Assembly (NCBI GenBank): GCA_035640355.1
Contig: DASQWI010000021.1
Coordinates: forward strand, 1-64,000
DNA: 64,000 nucleotides
Reading direction: 5' to 3'
Source of the DNA: Actinomycetota bacterium
GTDB lineage: Bacteria; Actinomycetota; UBA4738; HRBIN12
A model generated the notes under the pieces. That model was not told where the DNA came from. It searched no databases and worked only from the letters and a program-made list of their open reading frames with translations. Positions 7,595-14,986 of this stretch are shown one piece after another. The stretch's first letter is position 1. Every line of letters begins with the position of its first letter. Made by a program: the position numbers and the translations under genes.

Positions 7595-8832
7595 CCAAGA
7601 TCCAACGCACGCTCGCCGTCGCGTTCGTTCTGGCGATCGTGGCGGCCGGGTGTGGAGAGGATGACGGCGGCGCCGGCGCCGGCGACGGCATGACCGAGCC
7701 GCCCGTGGTCTACGACGAGATCGGCGAGCTCGAGGGTCAGCTCGAGCTGATCGCCTGGCACGGATACACCGAGGACGGGACGACGGAGGGATACGAGGAG
7801 TACGACTGGGTCACGCCGTTCGAGGACGCGACGGGGTGCCAAGTGAACCAGACCTACGCGGACACCTCCGACGAGATGGTCACGCTCATGCGGCAGGGCG
7901 GCGGCGAGGTCTACGACGGCGTGTCGGCCTCGGGGAACGCCAGCAACCGACTCATCGCCGCGGGTGACGTCGGTGCCGTCGATCCAGCGCTGTTCCCGGA
8001 CTTGGACAACGTCATCGCGCCGCTCCACCCGGACACGGGGACGAACAACTCCCATTACGTCGTCGACGGGAACATGTACGGCACGCCGTACATGTATGGG
8101 CCGAACTTCCTCATGTACAACACGGACGTCGTCGACCCCGCCCCGACGAGCTGGGACGTCACGTTCGAGTCCGACTCGCCCTACGCGGGAAAGGTCACGG
8201 CGTACGACGACCCGATCTTCATCGCCGACGCGGCCATGTACCTGATGGCCACGAACCCGGATCTGGGGATCACGGATCCCTACGAGCTCACCCAGGAGCA
8301 GTTCGACGCCGTCATCGCCCAGCTCCAGGAGCAGCGTGAGATCGTCGCCTCGTACTGGTCGCTGTACACCGACGAGATCGACGGGTTCCTCGACGGGTCG
8401 ATGGTGATCGGGACGGCGTGGCCGGTGAACTTCACGTACTCGAAGGACGCCCCAGCGGCCGCGATCATCCCCGACGAGGGGGTGACCGGGTGGGCCGACA
8501 CATGGATGATCTCGGCCAACGCACCCCACCCCAACTGCATGCTGAAGTGGATGGAGTGGACCCTTCAGCCCGACGTGCAGGCCGAGGTGGGCGTCTACTA
8601 CGGCGCCGCCGGATCCAACACCGAGTCGTGCGACCTGATCGCCGAGTCCCTCGGCCAGGGCGGCGAGGACCTCGTGGACTCGGTCGAGTACTCGTTCTGC
8701 GGAGACGCGGAGTTCCTCAACTCGATCCACCTGTGGAAGACGCCGCAGGTCGCGTGCGGCGACGACCGCGGGGACTCCTGCATCGACTATTCGGAGTGGA
8801 CGCAGGCCTGGACCGAGATCCGGGGGGCGTAG
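7591..8832 (+). CDS. ABC transporter substrate-binding lipoprotein (cluster 1, copy 1)
   Basis: Secreted solute receptor of 413 aa in the PotD/spermidine-putrescine-binding superfamily. The N-terminus is a lipoprotein signal ending in AAGC (lipid anchor Cys about residue 20). The mature protein has the two-lobe receptor pattern YDWVTPFEDATGC, YGPNFLMYNTDVV and GWADTWMI. At least seven Cys residues in the exported part (GCQV, NCML, SCDL, FCGD, ACGD, SCID) suggest disulfides. ATGA overlap with the ATPase gene. The paralogue at 10706-11920 shares the same landmarks in the same order. A hairpin at 8856-8875 separates it from the permease genes. Confidence 0.88.
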   Translation: MTKIQRTLAVAFVLAIVAAGCGEDDGGAGAGDGMTEPPVVYDEIGELEGQLELIAWHGYTEDGTTEGYEEYDWVTPFEDATGCQVNQTYADTSDEMVTLMRQGGGEVYDGVSASGNASNRLIAAGDVGAVDPALFPDLDNVIAPLHPDTGTNNSHYVVDGNMYGTPYMYGPNFLMYNTDVVDPAPTSWDVTFESDSPYAGKVTAYDDPIFIADAAMYLMATNPDLGITDPYELTQEQFDAVIAQLQEQREIVASYWSLYTDEIDGFLDGSMVIGTAWPVNFTYSKDAPAAAIIPDEGVTGWADTWMISANAPHPNCMLKWMEWTLQPDVQAEVGVYYGAAGSNTESCDLIAESLGQGGEDLVDSVEYSFCGDAEFLNSIHLWKTPQVACGDDRGDSCIDYSEWTQAWTEIRGA

Positions 8833-8855
8833 TTTCGAGTGGATCGACGGGCGCA

Positions 8856-8875
8856 CCGGGGGATGTCATCCCCGG
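8856..8875 (+). other. Intercistronic stem-loop between lipoprotein and permease genes
   Basis: The arms CCGGGG (8856-8861) and CCCCGG (8870-8875) pair across an 8 nt loop containing a further AT/AT pair. There is no T-run, so it looks more like an mRNA-stabilising or attenuating element than a terminator. Such elements often let receptor genes be expressed above the permeases; that role is inferred here. Confidence 0.45.
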
Positions 8876-8950
8876 AGCGCCGCGCCCAAGGCCGGGGCGA
8901 AGCTCGGTGAGTGAACCGAACGTCGGCACCTCGGCGAGGAAGGGGATCAC

Positions 8951-9853
8951 GTGGCGACCATCGCCGAAGCGCCGCCGCGCGAGAGCGCGGCCCGCCGGCT
9001 GTCGGCGTTCCTGTTCCGCCACCCCTGGCTGAAGCTGGGGCTGTCGCTCGGGGGACCACTGACGTGGTTCCTCGTGATCTACCTCGGGTCGCTCGCACTC
9101 TTGTTGTTCGCGGCGTTCTGGCACCTCGACGTGTTCACCGCGGAGATCGTTCGCGGTTTCAGCCTGTCGAACTTCCAGACGCTCCTCGACGTCGACGTGT
9201 ACCGGACGATCGCGCTTCGCACGGTCGGGATCTCGGTGGCGGTGACCCTCACCGACCTCGTGCTGTCGTTCCCGCTCGCCTACTACGCCGCACGGATGGC
9301 GACGCCGCGGATGCGGAACGCCCTGCTCATCGCCGTCGTGCTGCCTCTGTGGGCGAACTACCTCGTCCGGATCTTCGCGTGGAAGCTGATCCTCACCCCG
9401 AACGGCTTCCTCAACTGGCTGGTCGAGCTGACCCCGTTCGGAGCTCTGCAGCTCGGCCGGTCGAACTGGTCGGTCTGGATCACGTTCGTCTACCTGTGGC
9501 TGCCCTTCACGCTGCTTCCTGTGTACGCGGCGCTCGAGCGGGTCCCCTCGTCGTTCCTCGAGGCGTCGGCCGACCTCGGGGCCAGAGGATGGACCACCTT
9601 CCGGAGCGTAGTGCTGCCGCTGATCCTGCCGGGCGTCGTCGCCGGCTCGATCTTCTCGTTCTCGTTGACGCTCGGCGACTACATCACGCCGGAGCTCGTC
9701 GGAAACACGCAGTTCATCGGCAACGTCATCTTCGACAACGTGGGTGTTGCCGGAAACCTGCCGCTGGCAGCGGCGTACGCGCTCGTGCCTGTGGCCATCA
9801 TGGCCGTCTACCTGTACGGGGCCAAGCGGGCCGGCGCGTTCGAGGCGCTGTAG
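8951..9853 (+). CDS. ABC transporter permease, PotB-like (cluster 1)
   Basis: Inner-membrane permease of 300 aa with about six membrane helices (first at about residues 36-58). It carries the EAA loop that contacts the ATPase, here EASADLGARGWTTFRSVVLPLILPG at about residues 202-226. LVRIFAWKLIL is a PotB-type segment. The GTG start at 8951 follows a purine-rich site (gaggaagggg). The second permease starts 2 nt after its stop. With 9856-10674 it should form the membrane channel. Confidence 0.9.
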   Translation: MATIAEAPPRESAARRLSAFLFRHPWLKLGLSLGGPLTWFLVIYLGSLALLLFAAFWHLDVFTAEIVRGFSLSNFQTLLDVDVYRTIALRTVGISVAVTLTDLVLSFPLAYYAARMATPRMRNALLIAVVLPLWANYLVRIFAWKLILTPNGFLNWLVELTPFGALQLGRSNWSVWITFVYLWLPFTLLPVYAALERVPSSFLEASADLGARGWTTFRSVVLPLILPGVVAGSIFSFSLTLGDYITPELVGNTQFIGNVIFDNVGVAGNLPLAAAYALVPVAIMAVYLYGAKRAGAFEAL

Positions 9854-9855
9854 CG

Positions 9856-10674
9856 GTGGAGTCTCGGACCGCGAGGTGGCTGATCAAGGGCGGAACCGTG
9901 TTCACACTGCTGTTCCTGTACGTCCCCATCGGGATCGTCGTTCTCTACGCCTTCAACGACAGCATCGGACAGGCCTGGCCCATCGAGGAGTACACGACGA
10001 AGTGGTTCGGCGTCGCGTGGCGTGAGCCCAAGGTTCGCGAGGCGCTCGCCAACTCGCTGGAGGTTGCCGTGCTGGCCACGCTGGTCGCCCTGCTGCTGGG
10101 AAGCGCCGCGGCGTTCGCCGTTCATCGGTTTCGGTTCTTCGGCCGGAACTCTGTCTCGTTCCTCCTCGTTCTGCCCATCGCGCTACCGGGCATCGTCACG
10201 GCGATCGCGCTGAACACGTCGATCAACAACTTCGGGATCAGCTTCGGCATCCTGACGATCGTGATCGGTCACGCGACGTTCTGCATCGTTGTGGTCTACA
10301 ACAACGTGATCGCGCGGCTGCGCCGATCGCCGACGTCGCTCATCGAGGCGTCGATGGATCTGGGCGCCGACGGCTGGCAGACGTTCCGCTACGTAACGTT
10401 CCCTGCGATACGAACGGCGCTCGTGGCGGGCGCGTTGCTGGCGTTCGCGCTGTCGTTCGACGAGATCGTGGTGACGAACTTCACGGCCGGCAGCACGACG
10501 ACGGTCCCAAAATTCATCTACAACAACCTCCGGCTCCCGCGAAACCGCCCCGTCGTGAACGTGGTCGCGCTGGCGGTCATCCTCGTCATGTTCGTGCCGA
10601 TCTACATCGCCCAGCGACTCGCCGCCGGCCCCGACGCGCGGACGCCGGCCGCGAGGACCGCGGCTCCACCGTAG
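9856..10674 (+). CDS. ABC transporter permease, PotC-like (cluster 1)
   Basis: Second membrane subunit, 272 aa, with six predicted helices (first about 10-30) and the EAA loop EASMDLGADGWQTFRYVTFPAI at about residues 171-192. The segment VLYAFNDS after helix 1 and LAFALSFDEIVVTNF are typical of PotC. The GTG start at 9856 lies 2 nt after the preceding stop, so translation is probably coupled. The Pro/Ala-rich last 15 residues are unlikely to be structured. Confidence 0.9.
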   Translation: MESRTARWLIKGGTVFTLLFLYVPIGIVVLYAFNDSIGQAWPIEEYTTKWFGVAWREPKVREALANSLEVAVLATLVALLLGSAAAFAVHRFRFFGRNSVSFLLVLPIALPGIVTAIALNTSINNFGISFGILTIVIGHATFCIVVVYNNVIARLRRSPTSLIEASMDLGADGWQTFRYVTFPAIRTALVAGALLAFALSFDEIVVTNFTAGSTTTVPKFIYNNLRLPRNRPVVNVVALAVILVMFVPIYIAQRLAAGPDARTPAARTAAPP

Positions 10675-10690
10675 GGAGCATCACCGCCGG

Positions 10691-10696
10691 TAGCCT
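10691..10696 (+). promoter_or_regulatory. -10-like hexamer TAGCCT before second lipoprotein gene
   Basis: TAGCCT lies 9 nt before the ATG at 10706, in the 31 nt gap after the permease stop. It could give the second receptor its own leaderless transcript. Confidence 0.35.
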
Positions 10697-10705
10697 TCGA
10701 CGGTT

Positions 10706-11920
10706 ATGCTCGGACGACGCTCCATTGTCGCGCTCGTCGCCGCCAGTTTGCTCGTCGGCGCCGCATGTTCCGACGACGACGACGAGGAGCCGCCGGTCAT
10801 CGAGCCCATCGTCGTCCTGGGCGAGGTCGGGGACTCCGAAGGGGAGCTCAACCTGCTTGCGTTCGCCGGCTACGTCGAGGACGGGTCGAGCGACCCGGCG
10901 TTCGACTGGGTCACCCCGTTCGAGCGCGAAACGGGGTGCACGGTCAACGTTCAATACGCGGACTCCGGCGACGAGATGCTCGAGCTGCTGACCACCGAGG
11001 ACTCCGGATTCGACGGGGCCTCGGTCCCGGGCGACGTCGCGCGCGAGCTCATCAATCGGCGGACGGTCGCCGCGGTCGATCCCGAGATCATCCCGGGATG
11101 GGACCGAGTGCTCGCGCCGCTCCGCGGCAGCAACGCACGTCACTACATCGTCGAGGGCGACGTGTTCGGTGTTCCCGCGTTGTACGGGCCGAACTTCCTG
11201 ATGTTCGACGAGCGGGCCGTTCGTCCCAAACCGACCAGCTGGGACGTCGTGTACGAGCCGGACACGAAATACGGCGGCCGGATCGCCATGCTGGATTCGC
11301 CGATGTCAATCGCCGACGCCGCGCTCTACCTATCTGCCACTCAGCCAGAGCTCGGAATCGACGATCCGTACGAGCTGACGCCGCCGCAGCTCGAGGCCGC
11401 CACGAACCTGCTCGAGCGGCAAGCCCCCCTCGTCGGTCTGTACTGGACGTTCTTCACGGACACGATCGAGGCGTTCGGTAGTGGAGACGTGGTGGTGGGG
11501 ACCGGATGGCCGATCGCTCTCAGCCTGCTGCAGATCCAGGACCGGCCGATCGCGGCGCTCATCCCGAAGGAGGGTGCGACGGGCTGGGCGGACACGTGGA
11601 TGGTCGCCGCGGACGCCGAGCACCCGAACTGCATGCTGCGGTGGATGGGCCGGACGCTCTCCGCTGAGGTTCAGGACGAGATGGCGCGGTGGTACGGCGG
11701 CGCTCCCAGCAACGCGCACGCGTGCGATTTGATCCGTGAAGAACTCGGCGACTTCGCGGATCTCGCGGACAGCCTGCGGTTCGGGCGGTGCGGGGACCGC
11801 GACTTCCTCGCGTCGCTCGAGCTGTGGCGTACGCCCACCGTGGACTGCGGCGATGAGCGCGGACGAGCGTGTACCGGCGCGCCGGCGTGGCGCGAGGCGT
11901 GGGAGGGCGTGCGTCGATAA
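10706..11920 (+). CDS. ABC transporter substrate-binding lipoprotein (cluster 1, copy 2)
   Basis: Second receptor of 404 aa with a lipoprotein signal ending in GAAC (anchor Cys about 21) and an acidic stretch right after it. It is clearly paralogous to 7591-8832: FDWVTPFERETGC, YGPNFLMFDE, TSWDVVYEPD, GWADTWMVAADAEHPNCMLRWM and CDLIREEL have direct counterparts in the first copy, and the Cys pattern is kept. Two receptors for one permease pair suggests two ligands or two affinities; this is inferred. It ends 4 nt from the stop of the convergent bpa gene. Confidence 0.87.
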   Translation: MLGRRSIVALVAASLLVGAACSDDDDEEPPVIEPIVVLGEVGDSEGELNLLAFAGYVEDGSSDPAFDWVTPFERETGCTVNVQYADSGDEMLELLTTEDSGFDGASVPGDVARELINRRTVAAVDPEIIPGWDRVLAPLRGSNARHYIVEGDVFGVPALYGPNFLMFDERAVRPKPTSWDVVYEPDTKYGGRIAMLDSPMSIADAALYLSATQPELGIDDPYELTPPQLEAATNLLERQAPLVGLYWTFFTDTIEAFGSGDVVVGTGWPIALSLLQIQDRPIAALIPKEGATGWADTWMVAADAEHPNCMLRWMGRTLSAEVQDEMARWYGGAPSNAHACDLIREELGDFADLADSLRFGRCGDRDFLASLELWRTPTVDCGDERGRACTGAPAWREAWEGVRR

Positions 11921-11924
11921 CCGA

Positions 11925-12407
11925 CTAGAGGTACTGGCCGCGCATGTCGGGACCAGGAGGGTTCTCGCCGCCGGGTGCTTGACCGGCCGGAAGGCCCCGG
12001 CGCCGAAGCTCCTCGAACTGCGCCCGCGCCGCCGCTTGCTGCGCGAACAAGGCGGCCTGTATCCCATGGAACAGTCCCTCGAGCCATCCGACGAGCTGCG
12101 CCTGCGCCACGCGGATCTCGGCGTCGGTGGGCACACCGCTCATCGGCGGCGCGAGCGTCTCGAGCTCCTCGCGCAGGTCGGGTGAGAGCACCTCGACGAG
12201 CTCGCCCACCGCGCGCTCGTAGATCTGGCGCAGTCGAACCCGGCCCGGCTCATCGAGCGACGCCTGGCGCGTCTCGTCGAGGAGCTCGCGAACCATGCTC
12301 GCGATCCGTAGGAGCTTCGCCGGCTGGGTGATCGATTCGGACCCCTCATCGCCCGGCTTTGGCGGGCCGACGACCTCCGGTGGCTGCGGCACCGCGGCTT
12401 CGCTCAT
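11925..12407 (-). CDS. bpa: Bacterial proteasome activator (Bpa/PafE-like)
   Basis: Protein of 160 aa matching Bpa (PafE), a ring-shaped ATP-independent activator that opens the gate of the actinobacterial 20S proteasome. Visible features are the helical core LLRIASMVRELLDETRQASL, IYERAVGELVEVLSPDLREELETLAPP and AQAQLVGWLEGLFHGIQAALFAQQ, and the extreme C-terminus GQYL, the motif that docks into the proteasome alpha-ring pockets. The Pro-rich first 30 residues are probably flexible. The ATG at 12407 has a TACGGT hexamer 7 nt upstream. It implies that prcA/prcB are encoded elsewhere in this genome. Confidence 0.88.
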   Translation of the reverse strand: MSEAAVPQPPEVVGPPKPGDEGSESITQPAKLLRIASMVRELLDETRQASLDEPGRVRLRQIYERAVGELVEVLSPDLREELETLAPPMSGVPTDAEIRVAQAQLVGWLEGLFHGIQAALFAQQAAARAQFEELRRRGLPAGQAPGGENPPGPDMRGQYL

Positions 12408-12414
12408 GCCGCCC

Positions 12415-12420
12415 ACCGTA
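12415..12420 (-). promoter_or_regulatory. -10-like hexamer TACGGT, bpa
   Basis: Minus-strand TACGGT, 7 nt before the bpa ATG; spacing fits the other leaderless starts, the hexamer itself is weak. Confidence 0.35.
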
Positions 12421-12451
12421 GCAGCCCCGGTGGAATCGCCTGCAGCGTGAG

Positions 12452-13798
12452 TCACCCGTTTGCGAGCTCGGCGAACAGGAATGCCTGGGCCAGGGCCGCG
12501 CGTTCCAGGTCGCCGAGGTCGACGCTTTCGTCGATCGAGTGGTACTGGCTCTTCTCGTCCGAAGCGCCGTACACGAGGATCTCTGCCTTCGGGAAGGTCC
12601 GCGAGAGCACCGGCACGAGGGGGATCGACCCGCCGCTTCCACTCTGCACGGCGGGGTGTCCATACGCTGCCTCCATCGCGCGCAGCATCCCGGCGAACGC
12701 AGGCCCGTCGCTCGCCACGCGCATCCCGGCGCCGGGCTGGCCCCTGTCGACGCGAGTCTCGACGCCCCAGGGAGCGTGCTCCTCGAGGTGCTTCGCCAGC
12801 AGCTCCATCGCCTCGTCGGCGTCCTGCTCCGGCGGGATGCGCACGCTGACCTTTGCCGCCGCGACGGGTACGAGCTGGTTCGACGCCTCGCGAACGCGCG
12901 GCGCGTCGATCCCGAGGACCGACACGGCCGGCTTCGACCACAGACGTTCGGCGATCGTTCCCGAGCCGATCAACCCGACTCCCGGGCGGATCGGCGCCTC
13001 CTCCCGGAGCTCCTCCTCGGTCATCTCGACACCATCCCAGGGCCAGCTCCGCAGGCCTTTGATCGCCACGTTCCCGTCGTCGTCGTGAAGGGTGGCCAGC
13101 ATTCGCGCGAGCGAGATCAGCGCGTCGGGTACCGCGCCGCCGAAGGAGCCGCTGTGCACGGCGAGATCGAGCGTGCGAACCGTGACCCGGCAATCGACGA
13201 CGCCTCGCATGCTGGTCCCGATCGCAGGAACGCCCGTGCGCCAGTTGCCCCCGTCGGCGACACCGACCGCGTCCGCGGCGAGCAGCTCCTGGTGCGCGCC
13301 GATCAGAAAGTCCAGGTGCGCGGTGCTCGCCTCTTCCTCGCCCTCGACGATCACCTTCACGGTCACGGGCGGCTTGCCGTCCCATGCCCGGAGGGCCGCG
13401 GCATGCATGACGATCCCACACTTGTCGTCAGACGTTCCGCGCCCGTAGATCCGTCCGTCCCGAACGGAGGGTTCGAACGGCGGGGTCGTCCACTCCTCGA
13501 GCGGGCCCTCCGGCTGCACGTCGTGGTGCGCGTACAGCAGGATCGTCGGGGCGCCCTCCGGCCCCTTCGCCTCGCCGAACACTGCCGGATGCTCCACCCC
13601 GTCGGGAAGCTCGATCACCCGAACACCGGTGAAACCGGCTGCCTCGAGGATCTCCGCGGTCATATCGGCCGATGAGCGAACCGGCGCGGTGTCGTAGTCG
13701 GGGAACGCGATCGAGGGGATGCGGACGAGCCGCGCCAGCTCATCGATCGTGCGCGGCATGTCGTTGGAGACTGCGGCGCGGAGGTCGTCACGATCCAC
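12452..13798 (-). CDS. M20 family metallopeptidase / dipeptidase
   Basis: Zinc-dependent dipeptidase-type enzyme of 448 aa. Metal-site motifs are ILLYAHHDVQPEGP (first His-x-Asp), GRGTSDDKCGIVMH (bridging Asp), and VEGEEEAST (catalytic Glu followed by metal Glu). The central lid/dimerisation domain occupies about residues 190-310. The opening DMPRTIDELARLVRIPSIAFPDYD is standard for the dipeptidase branch, which led to GTG 13798 as start. It follows sixA on the same strand after 68 nt. Substrate (dipeptides or acylated amino acids) cannot be fixed. Confidence 0.85.
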   Translation of the reverse strand: MDRDDLRAAVSNDMPRTIDELARLVRIPSIAFPDYDTAPVRSSADMTAEILEAAGFTGVRVIELPDGVEHPAVFGEAKGPEGAPTILLYAHHDVQPEGPLEEWTTPPFEPSVRDGRIYGRGTSDDKCGIVMHAAALRAWDGKPPVTVKVIVEGEEEASTAHLDFLIGAHQELLAADAVGVADGGNWRTGVPAIGTSMRGVVDCRVTVRTLDLAVHSGSFGGAVPDALISLARMLATLHDDDGNVAIKGLRSWPWDGVEMTEEELREEAPIRPGVGLIGSGTIAERLWSKPAVSVLGIDAPRVREASNQLVPVAAAKVSVRIPPEQDADEAMELLAKHLEEHAPWGVETRVDRGQPGAGMRVASDGPAFAGMLRAMEAAYGHPAVQSGSGGSIPLVPVLSRTFPKAEILVYGASDEKSQYHSIDESVDLGDLERAALAQAFLFAELANG

Positions 13799-13866
13799 GT
13801 TGGGCCCGAACGATATCAGCGGCGTCTCGCGAGGTTCGGCGCTCTCGTTTCGGCGAGGCGCGTGAT

Positions 13867-14373
13867 CTACGGCAATTCCTTGGGCACGACGAACGACACG
13901 AGCCGAACGCGTGCGGCAGCAACATCGCGCCACGCGCCGTCGACGTCGAAGACGGCCACCGCACAGGTCGGGAACTTCTGGCGGAGCCGAACCGCTCCTG
14001 CCGCCGCGTCGTCGCTCGCGAGCTCGATCGAGAGGTCCTGGATGCCGGGGTTGTGACCGACGACGGCGACGACCTCGGCGTCATCGCGAACCTCCCGCGC
14101 GCTCGCGAGCAGTTCGTCTTGGCTCGCGGCGTAGAGCTCGTCGAGGTACATCACCTCGGCGCCGGAAAACTCCAGGAGATCCAGCGTCTCCCGCGTCCGC
14201 CTCGACGGAGAGCAGAGCACCACGTCGGGCCGCAGCCCCTCGTCCCGAAGGTGGGAACCCATCCGTTCTGCGGCCTTGCGCCCCCGCCCGACGAGTGGCC
14301 GATCGCGGTCGGAGAGCGAGGCGTCGTTCCAGCTCGATTTAGCGTGTCGTATCAGTAGGAGTCGACGATTCAT
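13867..14373 (-). CDS. sixA: SixA-type phosphohistidine phosphatase
   Basis: Histidine phosphatase (phosphoglycerate mutase fold), 168 aa. LIRHAKSSW at residues 8-16 contains the nucleophilic His10, VVLCSPSRRTRETLD carries the second Arg region, and VVGHNPG holds the second catalytic His. SixA enzymes remove phosphate from protein histidines such as phosphotransfer domains; the small size and lack of extra domains fit this class. The start ATG 14373 lies 17 nt after the end of tRNA-Arg, so the two may be co-transcribed. Confidence 0.85.
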   Translation of the reverse strand: MNRRLLLIRHAKSSWNDASLSDRDRPLVGRGRKAAERMGSHLRDEGLRPDVVLCSPSRRTRETLDLLEFSGAEVMYLDELYAASQDELLASAREVRDDAEVVAVVGHNPGIQDLSIELASDDAAAGAVRLRQKFPTCAVAVFDVDGAWRDVAAARVRLVSFVVPKELP

Positions 14374-14390
14374 CGGCGCCCTCGTGTTGG

Positions 14391-14465
<75 letters not shown>

Positions 14466-14511
14466 GAGGCAACGAAGTCTAGCAACCGGGCTTCGCCGAA
14501 CAGACCGCACG

Positions 14512-14517
14512 TATGCT
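14512..14517 (+). promoter_or_regulatory. -10 hexamer TATGCT, response regulator gene
   Basis: TATGCT with exactly 6 nt to the ATG at 14524, so the mRNA probably begins at or next to the start codon. Confidence 0.5.
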
Positions 14518-14523
14518 CGGCCC

Positions 14524-14901
14524 ATGGCTCCGAAGGTGCTCCTCGTCGACGACGAGAAGTCGATCCTCATGATGCTCGAGGTGAATTTCCGGGCCGCCGG
14601 TTTCGATGTGGTGACGGCCACGAGCGGCGCCGGCGCGCTGGAGATGGCCGTCGCCGCCCGTCCCAATGCCATGGTGCTCGACCTCGGACTTCCCGACCTC
14701 GACGGGTGGGAGGTGGTCAAGCGCCTGCGCGAGCTCGATGGTGTCGCTTCGACGCCCGTCGTCGTGCTGTCCGGGACCGATCGCAACGACGCTCGTGCGC
14801 GGGGCTACGCTTCGACCGTGGAGGCGTACGTCACCAAACCGGTCGAGCCCGACGAGCTCGTGCAGACCGTCCGCCGCGTGCTCGCCCGATCGGGCGGCTG
14901 A
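14524..14901 (+). CDS. Single-domain response regulator (CheY-like)
   Basis: Receiver domain only, 125 aa. Acidic pocket DDE at residues 9-11, phospho-acceptor Asp53 in VLDLGLPDLDGW, switch Ser83 in VVLSG and Lys105 in VTKP are all present. With no output domain it must act by protein contact. No histidine kinase is nearby. The gene is probably leaderless (TATGCT 6 nt upstream). An 85 nt gap with one copy of a G/C-rich repeat separates it from argS. Confidence 0.9.
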   Translation: MAPKVLLVDDEKSILMMLEVNFRAAGFDVVTATSGAGALEMAVAARPNAMVLDLGLPDLDGWEVVKRLRELDGVASTPVVVLSGTDRNDARARGYASTVEAYVTKPVEPDELVQTVRRVLARSGG

Positions 14902-14942
14902 TGCTCGGCGCCCGCCACGTCCGAGGACGTGAGGGCCGCATG

Positions 14943-14963
14943 GTGAGCGGAGCGAACGTTGTG
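14943..14963 (+). repeat. Copy of a 21-nt G/C-rich repeat (also in the atp operon)
   Basis: The core GAGCGGAGCGAACGTTGTG matches 50191-50211 at 20 of 21 positions and 46081-46101 closely. It sits in the gap before argS. Unlike the two atp copies it is not flanked by a G-run/C-run stem. Confidence 0.5.
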
Positions 14964-14986
14964 ATGCTCTCCCTGGACGGATCGCC

